A stretch of DNA of 23,812 nt, from assembly GCA_001017865.1 (NCBI GenBank), contig LATQ01000185.1, positions 1 through 23,812 on the forward strand. The letters run 5' to 3'. The notes beneath the pieces were generated by a model. It searched no databases. It had not been told where the DNA came from and was given only the letters and a program-made list of their open reading frames with translations. This document shows, in pieces, positions 1-7,859 of this stretch. The position numbers and the translations under genes are program-made. This DNA comes from Rhodococcus sp. IITR03. GTDB lineage: Bacteria; Actinomycetota; Actinomycetes; Mycobacteriales; Mycobacteriaceae. Within the stretch, counting starts at the first letter, position 1. The number at the start of each line of letters is the position of its first letter.

Positions 1-40
1 GAATGTGCCGGTTACCGCGGTGGCGGCTTGACAGGATCAT
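1..40 (-). CDS. Start of an unidentified gene, cut by the window edge
   Basis: An ATG at 40-38 on the minus strand is preceded by AAAGGA with a six-base spacer, nearly the same ribosome binding site as that of the NIPSNAP gene upstream. The frame stays open to the window edge (13 residues beginning MILSSRHRGN). It would be the next gene of the same minus-strand series. Only the start is visible, so no function can be given. Confidence 0.3.
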   Translation of the reverse strand, partial: MILSSRHRGNRHI

Positions 41-139
41 TGAGAGTCCTTTCGGATGGTGCCAACCGTGGCAATAGCGGGTGCGAGCCTGACTCGTGAA
101 AAGTGAAGCTCTGCGAAGAGCCGGATCATCGACTTCCGC

Positions 140-373
140 TCAGAGGGAACGAGTGACGATGGTCGCGGTTTTGGGCAAGGAACAGCAATGAGAAGGCCAT
201 CCGGACCAGTTCTCGTCGAGCTCCACGGAGCGGCCGTTGACGCGTCCCAATCCGGTCAGTTTCACGATGCCCGGTAGATAGGGGAGCAAGATCTCGTGTG
301 TTACTACCCGGACGTCATCGTCCTCGGTAGGGATGAGTTGAATGTCGTGACACCCATTGATCTGGACTATCAT
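140..373 (-). CDS. Small unidentified protein downstream of the NIPSNAP gene
   Basis: This 77-residue frame starts at ATG 373-371. I do not recognise the family. Its first 57 residues look like a real protein (DDDVRVVTHEILLPYLPG, then RVNGRSVELDENW), while the last 20 are unusual in composition. One added base near the codons for NWSG would switch to a frame ending at 126 and give 82 residues with a hydrophobic stretch (MAFSLLFLAQ). Because single-base losses are common in this window, that version is plausible. The start forms an ATGA overlap with the stop the NIPSNAP gene would have after a one-base correction, which suggests translational coupling. It belongs to the prs-flavin reductase-NIPSNAP operon. 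Confidence 0.4.
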   Translation of the reverse strand: MIVQINGCHDIQLIPTEDDDVRVVTHEILLPYLPGIVKLTGLGRVNGRSVELDENWSGWPSHCCSLPKTATIVTRSL

Positions 374-698
374 GCGCTTCTTCGATCGATGATCCGTCGA
401 TGACCCGACGGCGCATTGTCCGAATCAGTGGTCCGTCTGATTCGGCAGCAGCGAACGCTTGCTGCCATTCAGGATCCGCGAGCATCTGGGACCACTTGTT
501 TTCGAGCTCGGCCAGGTTTGCGAATCGAACGGTGTACACCAATTCGCCGAAGGAGTGTTCTCCGATCAGTGTGTGGCCGGCGCTGATCAGCTCCATGTCG
601 TATCGCTTGAACATGCGGGCCGTGTGGTTGGTGAAGAGGTCGATTATCGCCGACAGTTTGCCCGGTACCGCGACGTACTCCCTGATCTCGTAGATCAC
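315..698 (-). CDS. NIPSNAP family protein
   Basis: The start is GTG 698-696 (MIYEIREYVAVPGK) behind an AAAGGA site. The typical NIPSNAP core follows: an opening MIYEIREY strand, a GKL...LF helix, GELVYTVRF, then W..M.ADPEWQ and a final strand DGPLIRTMRRRV. NIPSNAP proteins are small ferredoxin-like alpha/beta-barrel folds of roughly 105-110 residues whose bacterial role is mostly unknown; many sit beside oxygenases or in catabolic operons. The visible frame is 127 residues and its last 20 look unlike the family. A single added G after RRRVID gives 109 residues, ending at 370 in an ATGA overlap with the next ORF. The gene lies 14 bases after the flavin reductase stop, so it is in the same operon and may act with the oxygenase, perhaps as an accessory or isomerase. 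Confidence 0.75.
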   Translation of the reverse strand: MIYEIREYVAVPGKLSAIIDLFTNHTARMFKRYDMELISAGHTLIGEHSFGELVYTVRFANLAELENKWSQMLADPEWQQAFAAAESDGPLIRTMRRRVIDGSSIEEAHDSPDQWVSRHSTHPYRGR

Positions 699-712
699 AG
701 CTGTCCTTTCTG

Positions 713-1246
713 TCAGTTATCCGGAATGCCGTTGGGCAATTCGTGAAACTTGCTGGCGTAAAATACGAGTGGGTCCTGCTCGGCTTCGAAGTCGTGTCCG
801 ATGATGCGGAGAAGCACGAATCGATGATCGCCCGTCGTGGTTTCCGATTCGATTTCGCAGTCGAACCAGGCTGCTGCACCGTGCAGGAAGACTGATCCGT
901 CGGGCCCGCTCTCCCAGCTCACGTTGGCGAACCGGTCGACCTGGCGGGCGGCGAGTTGCCGGCACGGTGTCTGCTGTCCTGCTCCCAGGACCGACAGTCC
1001 GATCCGTGGTCGTTCTCGTAGCTTGGGCCAGGTGGTCGAGGACGTCTGAACGAACACGCCCACCAACGGAGGCTCCAATGACACGTTGACGAACGCACTG
1101 ACGGCCATACCGATCGGCTCACCGGTCACGTCGGTCGCGCACAGCGCGGTGACCCCGCTCGGGAAGCGGCCGAACGTTGCGCGCAACGCCGCTGTGTCGA
1201 CCGTACCGATGTCGTCGTGGACACCTCTGAGGTTTATGGCCGTCAT
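713..1246 (-). CDS. Flavin reductase family protein (likely monooxygenase partner)
   Basis: The frame is intact. It has the flavin-reductase-like FMN-binding split barrel: LRATFGRFPSGVTALCA at about residues 21-37, then GMAVSAFVNVSLEPPLVGVFV, in which the S-F-x-S-V-S-L-x-P-P type signature is recognisable. It continues with W..L and RFANVSWE and ends in GDHRFVLLRI. Such proteins use NAD(P)H to reduce FMN or FAD, which diffuses to a two-component monooxygenase. The only such oxygenase in the cluster is the LLM protein at 5932-7022, so I infer they form a pair. The chosen start, ATG 1246, is preceded by GAAGG. An in-frame ATG at 1285 overlaps the prs stop and has a G-rich site in front, so a 13-residue longer protein is possible. 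The gene is in an operon with prs and NIPSNAP. Confidence 0.85.
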   Translation of the reverse strand: MTAINLRGVHDDIGTVDTAALRATFGRFPSGVTALCATDVTGEPIGMAVSAFVNVSLEPPLVGVFVQTSSTTWPKLRERPRIGLSVLGAGQQTPCRQLAARQVDRFANVSWESGPDGSVFLHGAAAWFDCEIESETTTGDHRFVLLRIIGHDFEAEQDPLVFYASKFHELPNGIPDN

Positions 1247-1274
1247 GATCTGGCCTTCGGCGTGTAGGGCTTTG

Positions 1275-2265
1275 TCAGAACACATGGTTCTTCCCCCCGA
1301 ATACCTCGCTGACGGAGTCGTCGGTGAAGATGCACCGGATCGAGTCGGCGAGCATCGGTGCGCACGATACGACGTCGACGGTCGACGGGGCTCCGGGCCC
1401 GAGGGGGATGGTGTCTGTCACGACGATGCGCTCGAACGGAGAGTTGGCGAGGTTCTCGTGCGCAGAGCCGCTGAACACTGCGTGGGTAGCGGCGGCGAAG
1501 ACTCGCGAGCATCCGGCGCGGACGACCGCCTCGCCTGCTGCGCGTAGGGTTCCCGCGGTGTCGATCATGTCGTCGACGATGATCGCGGTTTTACCTCGTA
1601 CATCTCCAATGACGGTGGTGATCTCCGCGACCTGCTGCTGAGGACGTTCCTTGTCCAGGATGGCCAGGCCGGCACCGATGCGAGTGGCGAATTGCTTATT
1701 GAGCTTTACGCGACCGGCGTCCGGCGCGACGACCACCAGGTCGTCGTCCAGCGCGGCGAAGTGGTCCGCGAGTGCCATCAGCGCGGTCATGTGGTCGACC
1801 GGAACGCTGAAGAAGCCTGAAGCTGTCCCGCGTGTAGGTCCATCGTGAGTACCCGGTCGACACCGGCTGCTCGAGGATTCGTGCCACCATACGAGCCGAG
1901 ATGGGTTCGCGGGGTGAGGATTTCTTGTCCTGACGGGAGTAGCCGAACCAGGGGGTGACCGCGACTACTCGGCGTGCACTGGCGCCGATGGCTGCATCGA
2001 TCATCACGAGCAGTTCGACCAGTGCGTCGTTGGCGCTGAGGCCTTCGATGGGGTTTGCGCACATCGGTTGGATCAGGAAGACGTCTGCGCCTCGAATGGA
2101 TTCGTCGAATCTGCAGTACACCTCTCCGTTGGAGAATGTCTTCAGAGCGACCCGACCCAGATCGACCTGCAGGTTGGAGGCGATCGACGAGGCGAGCGCC
2201 GGATTGGCGCGGCCCGAGAACAACATCAATTGTTTCTGGGATCCGAACGGAATGGAGGTCGTCAT
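1275..2265 (-). CDS. prs: Ribose-phosphate pyrophosphokinase (frame broken twice)
   Basis: Prs makes PRPP from ribose 5-phosphate and ATP. It begins MTTSIPFGSQKQLMLFSGRA at ATG 2265 with GGAAGG upstream. It shows the class I Prs features in order: FSNGEVYCRF, GADVFLIQP, the ATP-site stretch RQDKK followed by REPISARM, RVLTMDLHAGQLQ, and the PRPP loop VDDMIDTAGTL near the C terminus. The frame changes near 1866 and near 1815; adding one G at each (CAGCC to CAGGCC, CAGGC to CAGGGC) restores QAGVDRV and QGFFSVPVDHM and gives 330 residues. The housekeeping prs of actinobacteria normally sits by glmU, so this is probably a dedicated second copy. An operator lies 120 bases upstream. Its natural partners here are the ribokinase (supplying ribose 5-phosphate) and NAMPT (using PRPP). 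Confidence 0.93.
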
Positions 2266-2384
2266 TGGTGGCCTTCCAGGTAGATGCCGGGGAATCGGGC
2301 ATGTGCGGGGAGTGTGGCGCGAAAGGACGAGAGCATCGTGGGGATGTAGCGGTGGGTTCGAAGGTGGAGATTCCCGTATCGGCG

Positions 2385-2400
2385 ATAGAAACGTTTCTAT
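2385..2400. promoter_or_regulatory. LacI-type operator in front of prs
   Basis: A perfect 16-bp palindrome, ATAGAAACGTTTCTAT, with the central CG typical of LacI-family operators. It lies between the ribokinase stop (2447) and the prs start (2265). Closely related sites lie upstream of the LLM monooxygenase and of NAMPT, so the LacI regulator encoded at 3361-4405 is the obvious candidate to bind it. This would give prs-flavin reductase-NIPSNAP its own regulated promoter. Confidence 0.75.
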
Positions 2401-2429
2401 GGAGGGTGGGCGGATACGGCGCCCAGCAT

Positions 2430-2444
2430 GATCACACGGTGATC
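2430..2444. terminator. Short inverted repeat after the ribokinase gene
   Basis: GATCAC-ACG-GTGATC is a perfect 6-bp stem with a 3-base loop, beginning three bases after the ribokinase stop codon in the minus direction. No T tract follows, so it is at most a weak terminator. It could also be a protein-binding site for the promoter in front of prs. Confidence 0.3.
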
Positions 2445-2446
2445 GG

Positions 2447-3368
2447 TTATACGTGTGCGGCGTTGACCTCGTCGGCGATCGGCATCCCTGTGCGGGCACC
2501 GACATGTCTGACCGACAGTGACGCTGCCGTTACTGCAAGCGCACTTGCGGCTCCGAGCGGCATCCCGGAGGAAAGCGACGCTGCGAGCACACCGTTGAAC
2601 GTGTCGCCCGCACCGGTTGTGTCACGCACGTCCGATACCTGCAGGGCCGGGACGGGTTCGATGGTTCCGTCGGGATAGGCCACGATCGCCCCCTTGTCCC
2701 CTCTGGTCACGACGAGGCACGCTCCGTGGCCCGAGCGACGTTCGCCGAGGCGTCACCGACGTCGGTGAACGGGATGGACAGTGCAGCGCACAGGTCACGA
2801 AGCTCTGAACTATTGGGTGTCAGAACCGACGCTGCGTGGGCGCTGGCGATGAACTCGTTGCGCACAGGGGCCGGATTCAGCACACAGCGCAGTCCCATGT
2901 CGGAGGCTGTCGACACGGCAGCTTCGACCGCTGCCGGGAGGATTTCGGTGCTGACGAGTACACATCCGGCCCACCCCGATGCACGCTCGACGGCCCGGCG
3001 AACGAGTGCCGGCGTAAGGGCAGCGTTGGCCCCGGCGGCAACGGCGATCTGGTTTTCCCCCACCGCGTCGACCACGATCAGGCAGTGCCGGTGGCGGTGT
3101 CGTCGAGGACGGCGACGTCGGTGACGTCGACACCGGAGGCGCGGAGCTCGACCAATGCCTCGCGTCCGAGTTCATCATCGCCGATCGCTCCGCAATAGCG
3201 CACCGGCACGTTCATGCGGGCGGCTGCGATAGCCGCGTTCGCGCCCTTGCCGCCGCCGAACTTGTCCAGGTGTGGACCGACGACGGTCTCACCCGGACCG
3301 GGTAACCGATCGACGGCCACGACCAGATCGACGTTGAGGGCGCCGACCACTAGAACCCCGTTACTCAT
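2447..3368 (-). CDS. rbsK: Ribokinase (PfkB family; frame broken twice)
   Basis: This enzyme phosphorylates ribose to ribose 5-phosphate. From ATG 3368 it shows VVGALNVDLVVAVDRLP, the substrate-binding KFGGGKGANAA, RYCGAIGDDELG, VDAVGENQIAVAAGAN, LNPAPVR, LTPNSSEL, and the catalytic signature DTTGAGDTFNG with its proton-abstracting Asp. The frame changes near 3076 and near 2712. In both places one C is missing from a GCCC run (GCCTG, GCCTC), and restoring it gives 307 residues, normal for the family. The start overlaps the LacI stop by 8 bases (ATGAGTAA), so the two are translationally coupled. Next to prs it completes a ribose to PRPP route. A related PfkB sugar kinase is the alternative, but the motif set fits ribokinase best. 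Confidence 0.9.
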
Positions 3369-4405
3369 TGACGCTCCCGCTGATAGTGCACACCGATGAC
3401 CGATCCTGGAGTGTCGTCGGTAACGGATCCATGGGTTCCGGTGTGCGGTTCTCAATCAAATCGAAAAGGACTGTCGCTGCGCGGTAGCCCATGTCTCGCG
3501 CCGGCTGGCGCACGGTGGTGAGCCGCGGCGTGAGAAGCGACGACAGAGGAAGGTCGTCGAAGCCCACGATGCTGACGTCCTCGGGCATACGGAGCCCTTG
3601 TGCGCGGCAATACTCCATCGCGCCCACAGCCATGAGGTCGTTGGCGCAGATCAGGGCAGTGGCCGAGTCTGCGCCGCCAACGCGCGTTGGGCCAGGTCCC
3701 GGCCGGACGATTGCTGGTAGTCGCCGTAGTACACCGGGACCGTGTCCGGGTCGATGCCTGCCCCGGCAAGTGCCTCGCGGTAGCCGGCCAGTCGTTGTTG
3801 AGCCGTCCACAGACCCTCCGGACCGCCGATGACCGCAACGTCCCGGTGGCCCTTGTCGAGGACGTGTTGCGCGACCTGGCGAGCTCCCCTGCGGGAGTCG
3901 CAGACCACGGCGGCAGGTCGATGCCCGGGATCTGCTCGTCGACGAGCACCACCGGACCAGAGCGAGCCAGTTCGTAGCAAGCTTCGGGCATGGACCCGGT
4001 GCTGGTCAGGTAGATGACTCCGTCCACGCGTTGGCTGCGCAGCAATCTGGTCTGGGCTTCCTCGGATTGTTCCGAGCTGCCCGGGACCACCAGGACCACC
4101 AGGACATCACGTGCCGATGCGGCTTGATGGACCCCTTCGGTGATCATGGCGAAGAACTGATTGGTCAGGTCGGGTACGACCATGCCAATACGGGAAGCGC
4201 TGCGGCGTTTGAGGTTACGCGCAGACTCGTTCGGCGAGTATTCCAGAACTCGCACGGCGTCGAGCACACGGGTACGGCGGTCGGGCGCAACCGGGCCGGA
4301 GTCGTTGAGTACGTAGCTCACCGTGCTCATGGAGACTCCAGCGTGTTCCGCGACGTCCTTGATGGTCGTGCGCTTGCGCGTGCGTCTGTGCTCAGATGAC
4401 GCCAC
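3361..4405 (-). CDS. LacI family transcriptional regulator (frame broken twice)
   Basis: The start is GTG 4405 with GAGAGGG upstream. The N-terminal helix-turn-helix is textbook LacI: TTIKDVAEHAGVSMSTVSYVLN, then the hinge region YSPNESARNLKRR. A periplasmic-binding-protein-like sensor domain follows: IGMVVPDLTNQFFAMI, QRVDGVIYLTS, GHRDVAVIGG, ALICANDLMAVGAM and VSIVGFDDLPLSSLLTPRLTTVRQP. The frame changes near 3915 and near 3670, each explained by one lost base; restored length is 348 residues. It probably represses the cluster through the GAAACGTTTC palindromes at 2385, 7166 and 7808. Family members usually respond to a sugar or nucleoside, so ribose or the pathway substrate could be the inducer. 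It lies within the regulated minus arm, which suggests autoregulation. Confidence 0.93.
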
Positions 4406-4425
4406 AGCAATCCCTCTCTGCGGAA

Positions 4426-5181
4426 TTAGGATCGTCCACTAGCCCACGACAGTATCGAAGACCACAGCAGCGCGTAGTTCGACCACTCGACGAACTCCGG
4501 CGGGGCCCAGTGGGGAGCGAGATCCGAGGTGAACGCGACCACTCGGCCGTCGCCATGATGTCCTGTGACCAGGATGGGGTCGTCTCCGGTGCGGGCGACG
4601 ACCTCGGCGTCGTCGCGGGCCACCACTCGGTTGTAGCCGAGCAGGGGAGGCCAGTCGCTGGAGGTGTCACCCAGGACGGGATGTTCCGGTCGGCATACCT
4701 CGACCTTGCAGCCCTCCGGGACCTCGATGCGGTCATCGTAGGGGAGCATGGTCACAGGCAACACGTCGGCGAGGGGGGTCATGCCGAAGCGGGCCTTGCC
4801 GTCGATTCCGGTGAACGACATATAGCCACCGACCTTGACCAATCCGCCGCCCCGGCGGACGTATTCAGCGACTACTCCCAGACGGTTGGGCGATGCTTCC
4901 GAACGTAGGAACGTCTCGTCGGGGAGCTGGAAGGAATTCGATCCGATATCGGAGATGACAACTACGTCGTACTCGTCGATTTCCTGTGCCGTCTTGGGGA
5001 AACGTGAAGAAATCTCGTGGCCGCGCACGTAGTTGACGTCGTGCCCTTCGCGGGTGAGATTTTCGAGGAATACGCTTGCGCCTTCCTCGTACTCAGTGGT
5101 GTGGAACTGATCGAAGCCTTTCATGTGAATAACGTGCTTGATCCAGGATTCGCCGGTGAAGAGGATCTTGAGCGGTTCCAT
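4426..5181 (-). CDS. GATase1-like (ThuA/DUF1355-type) protein, nucleophile absent
   Basis: The frame is an intact 251 residues with a strong AGGAGACCTT site before ATG 5181. It opens KILFTGESWIKHVIHMKGFD and has a flavodoxin/GATase-like core: DYDVVVISDIGSNSFQLPD-type strand at about residues 72-90, VVAEYVRRGGGLVKVGGYMSFTG (about 105-127), and late GHHGDGRVVAFTSDLAPHW. This matches the putative glutamine amidotransferase-like family (PF07090 type) and ThuA-like proteins. At the nucleophile elbow, where true class I amidotransferases have Cys, it reads GGYMSF, so glutaminase activity is unlikely. Its function is unknown; such proteins are often found in carbohydrate and heterocycle catabolic loci. 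It lies between the HAD phosphatase and lacI in the minus arm. Confidence 0.72.
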   Translation of the reverse strand: MEPLKILFTGESWIKHVIHMKGFDQFHTTEYEEGASVFLENLTREGHDVNYVRGHEISSRFPKTAQEIDEYDVVVISDIGSNSFQLPDETFLRSEASPNRLGVVAEYVRRGGGLVKVGGYMSFTGIDGKARFGMTPLADVLPVTMLPYDDRIEVPEGCKVEVCRPEHPVLGDTSSDWPPLLGYNRVVARDDAEVVARTGDDPILVTGHHGDGRVVAFTSDLAPHWAPPEFVEWSNYALLWSSILSWASGRS

Positions 5182-5255
5182 AAGGTCTCCTGTGGTGCCT
5201 GGGAATGGGAGGTGGGTGTCGGTAGCGAAGTGTTCGTCGGTGGCCCGGCGCGTGT

Positions 5256-5897
5256 TCAGGACGGGGTGCTCGCGCTGAGTAACTTCCGTCCCAATGCGTA
5301 CGCCTGGCGAAGGTCGTTACCTTGGTACTGGACTGCGGCAAGCTCGGACACCAACGGGCTGGCGTTGACAGCGACGGTGTTCGGTAGCCATCCGAACAGA
5401 TCCACATCGGAGGACGAGTCACCGTAGGCGACGCAGTCGGCTGGTTCGATGTGGTAGCGCTCCAGTGCATCTCGCGTGATGTGGACCTTGGCTTGCGGTG
5501 ACAGTGTTGCCTCTTCGGAGAGCGTCTGTCCGATCACCACATCGGATCCGTAGGCCTCGTGAGCGCCCCAGTTTCTAAGTCTCTGAACGAAGAACGCCGG
5601 CGATTGCGAGATCACGATGGCAATCTCACCGCGCCTGCGGATATCGTCGAAGGTATCGGTGATGCCATCGAGCCAGGCCGCTTGTTCGAACGCGGCGTCG
5701 AGGTCGTCCTCCGTCGCGTGCGCACAGACCTCGAGCAGGGTTGACCAGAAGTCGAAGTCGGTGATTTGTCCAGCGTGCCAGAGCTGTTCGATTTCGAGTC
5801 CAACGTCGCGGCGGCCGAAGAATGTCGACAGTTCCAGGGCGGCTGCTCCGTTGAGCAGCGTGCCGTCCATATCGAATATGTGCAGTCGGGTGGGCAT
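5256..5897 (-). CDS. HAD-IB family phosphatase (SerB-like)
   Basis: The frame is an intact 213 residues. All four HAD motifs are visible: nucleophile motif I IFDMDGTLLN (residues 7-16), motif II VISQS (about 95-99), motif III Lys in SPQAKVH, and motif IV YGDSSSDVDLF. The helical insert after motif I and the motif IV form GDSSSD place it in subclass IB, with phosphoserine phosphatase-like enzymes. It removes a phosphate from a small metabolite; the substrate cannot be read from the sequence. In this cluster a ribotide or phosphoribosyl intermediate is the natural guess, because the neighbouring ribokinase would re-phosphorylate freed ribose. It follows the LLM monooxygenase by 34 bases and precedes the GATase1-like gene. 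Confidence 0.85.
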   Translation of the reverse strand: MPTRLHIFDMDGTLLNGAAALELSTFFGRRDVGLEIEQLWHAGQITDFDFWSTLLEVCAHATEDDLDAAFEQAAWLDGITDTFDDIRRRGEIAIVISQSPAFFVQRLRNWGAHEAYGSDVVIGQTLSEEATLSPQAKVHITRDALERYHIEPADCVAYGDSSSDVDLFGWLPNTVAVNASPLVSELAAVQYQGNDLRQAYALGRKLLSASTPS

Positions 5898-5931
5898 GTG
5901 TTGCTTTCTGTGGAAGTCGTCGGGCCGGGTC

Positions 5932-7022
5932 TCAGGAGAACTCCGGGAGCACTTCCTTGGCCATGAACTGCATGTTCTTGATGATCGCCTCGATCGGCTG
6001 TCCCACGGCGATCAGGCACGCCATGTGATCGACGCCCAATGCCTCGTAGGACTTGAATCGTTCGATCATCTTGTCGGGGGTGGTGAGGATGGGATCGGCG
6101 TACTTTTCGAGGAGCCCTTCCTTGGAGAACGACTCCTGGGCGGGCCTCATCGCTCCGCCCTGGACCACCGAGTCGTCCTTCTTTCCCTCGGCGCGTGCTG
6201 CCAGACGCTCCTCTTGGGACTGTTGGCCGGAGCTGGAGGCATGCACCAGGGTGAGATAGTAGTTGTACTCACTGAGCACGTCGTCGAAGTACTCGGTCGC
6301 CTCTTCTTCGGTGTTGCCGAGCCAGGTGTGGCGAAGGGCCATCACCTGCTTTCGAGGCATCCCGCTCGTCTCGATCTCGTCGTTGTACGCGGCGAGCAAC
6401 GCTTCGAGATCGCCGTAGGGCTCGAAGTTGCCGTAGTTCGGAGCAGTGATCAGGTTGTTTCCCTGTCGTGCCACGCGGCGTACGCCGTCGATGCTCTGCG
6501 AGGCCGCCCATACCTCCGGGTGCGGCTTGGATGCCGGCTTGGGCACAAGAGTCGTCGGCGGGAACGAAAAGTACTTGCCGTCGAACGACACATCGTCCTC
6601 GACCCACACCCGCTTGATGATCTCGAGGGATTCTTCGTAGATGTCGCGTGCTTCTTTGGGGTTGATGCCGAGTCGGTCGAGCGGGTAGCGACTGCCACCC
6701 CGCGCCACGCCGATGCCGATGCGCCCCGGTGCCATCTGGTCGAGGAAACTCATCTCCGACGCGATGAGCAACGGGTTGTAGTACGGAAGGACACGATGCC
6801 GGGCATGATTCGCAAGCGCTCGGTGCGCGCTGCGGCCAAAGCGCTGAACATCAGCGATGAAGGATTGCTGACGTAGTTCTGAAAGTGATTTTCGTTGACT
6901 GTGACGCCCTCGAAGCCGAGGTCCTCTGCGGCATCGACGATGCTGAGCATGTCGTTGAGGAGTTCGGACCACGGACGGCTCATGTCGCGGTAGAAGAATG
7001 GAGTGGTGACCCAGATCTTCAT
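5932..7022 (-). CDS. LLM class flavin-dependent monooxygenase (frame broken once)
   Basis: From ATG 7022 it reads MKIWVTTPFFYRDM and shows the bacterial-luciferase-like fold: AAEDLGFEGVTVNENHF, LRIMPGI, PYYNPLLIASEMSFLDQM and GRIGIGVARGGS. Further on are SLEIIKRVWVEDDVSFDGKYF and PHPEVWAASQS. Such enzymes use reduced FMN supplied by a reductase. Relatives open N-heterocycles: PyrA acts on pyridine and TgnB on trigonelline. The frame changes near 6793, where GTGTCC for GTGGTCC is the simplest explanation; restored length is 363 residues. It is the first gene of the minus arm, with a LacI-type operator about 145 bases upstream. Pairing with the reductase at 713-1246 is inferred from co-regulation. 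Other LLM reactions, such as desulfonation or Baeyer-Villiger oxidation, cannot be excluded. Confidence 0.9.
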
Positions 7023-7165
7023 GGAAGCTGTCTTTCTACGAGGTTGGGCAGTTCCTGTATTGCTGGAGGCGTGCCGAGTTCCGGCTGCAGAGCGGACGCT
7101 GCTCGTGCAGTTCCGGGCCAGACCCGGTGCGTGGGTCCCTGCCGAACTCGGACTGTGGGGCGATG

Positions 7166-7179
7166 TAGAAACGGTTCTA
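7166..7179. promoter_or_regulatory. LacI-type operator before the LLM monooxygenase
   Basis: TAGAAACGGTTCTA is a 14-bp palindrome around a central CG with one mismatched pair. It matches the perfect site before prs (TAGAAACGTTTCTA) at 13 of 14 positions. It is about 145 bases upstream of the monooxygenase start and is therefore well placed to control the minus arm. Confidence 0.65.
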
Positions 7180-7357
7180 TCGCGTACATCCGGAGCATAC
7201 AACGGTCCGGCGCCCTGTGCATAGTGCCGAACTCGTTTTCTTTCGAGAAACTCGATAAACGTTGTTCACGCTGGTGAGAGACGTAAGGCCGGGTGTTCCG
7301 GTGTTTGGATCAACCTCCAAGATCCGCGAATCACGAAGGCAATGAGCGACGCAGATG

Positions 7358-7371
7358 TAGAAGCGATTCAA
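7358..7371. promoter_or_regulatory. Weak LacI-type operator-like site
   Basis: TAGAAGCGATTCAA keeps the GAA-N-CG-N-TTC pattern of the better sites but with more mismatches between arms. It lies between the two strong sites of the divergent region and could be an auxiliary operator for repression by looping, or a chance match. Confidence 0.4.
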
Positions 7372-7807
7372 CCCGGGTGCTCGGCAGGATTCGTCCGGCA
7401 GTCGGTAGAGGCGTGGTCGGCCGCGGTCGGGTGGTGGTGCACAGGGGAGACGTGCCGGCGGGTGTCGGTTGCTGCGTGATTGTGCAGACGGTTCTGTCAT
7501 CCCTGCTCCGGGAAGTGTTCCTACAACACACTTTCTGTTCGCAACACAGCTCCGAGGGCGCAGAGCACTATCGATCGTTCGGTGACGGGCTGCATCCCGG
7601 TTGTGGCGGTCTGTAGACAGACCTGGGTGCTGCCGGAGGTATCGACTGTGTTGCGCGAATATTGCCGGAAGATTTTACGCGTCAACGCTTGACCTGAGGT
7701 GTGGGCTCGACCATGATCTCTAGCAACCGCCGACACGGCCGCACGAATTCAAATGCTGCGACTCGCGGTATGTCCCCAGGCTTTCTGGCCCAGTTTTCGT
7801 GCAGCAG

Positions 7808-7821
7808 TAGAAACGTTTCAA
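7808..7821. promoter_or_regulatory. LacI-type operator before NAMPT
   Basis: TAGAAACGTTTCAA contains the perfect core GAAACGTTTC and differs from the prs site by one base. It ends 38 bases upstream of the NAMPT start codon, where bound repressor would cover or follow the promoter. It ties the plus arm to the same regulator as prs and the monooxygenase. Confidence 0.7.
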
Positions 7822-7859
7822 CAACTGTCTTCGCATCACACGAACGAAGGGAAACGTCC

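Larger units (their letters stand above)
7023..7859. other. Divergent regulatory intergenic region (837 bp)
   Basis: No convincing gene is present in either direction. The region separates the minus arm (LLM monooxygenase first) from the plus arm (NAMPT first), so it must hold two divergent promoters. It carries two good LacI-type sites (7166-7179, 7808-7821) and one weak one (7358-7371). It also holds other inverted repeats: TCGAG-AAA-CTCGA at 7243-7255, GTGTT-CCTAC-AACAC at 7515-7529, and CTGT-N7-ACAG at about 7535-7549. The length is large for simple control and may reflect looping, a second regulator, a small RNA or a decayed gene. Confidence 0.65.

Noticed and set aside
5617..6876. A long open frame (419 codons) on the plus strand opposite the HAD and LLM genes
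   Set aside because: It runs antisense through two genes with clear motifs and spans their boundary; its composition is not protein-like.
7484..7497. CAGACGGTTCTG as a further LacI operator
   Set aside because: The two halves are out of register around the CG centre, so it does not match the other sites.
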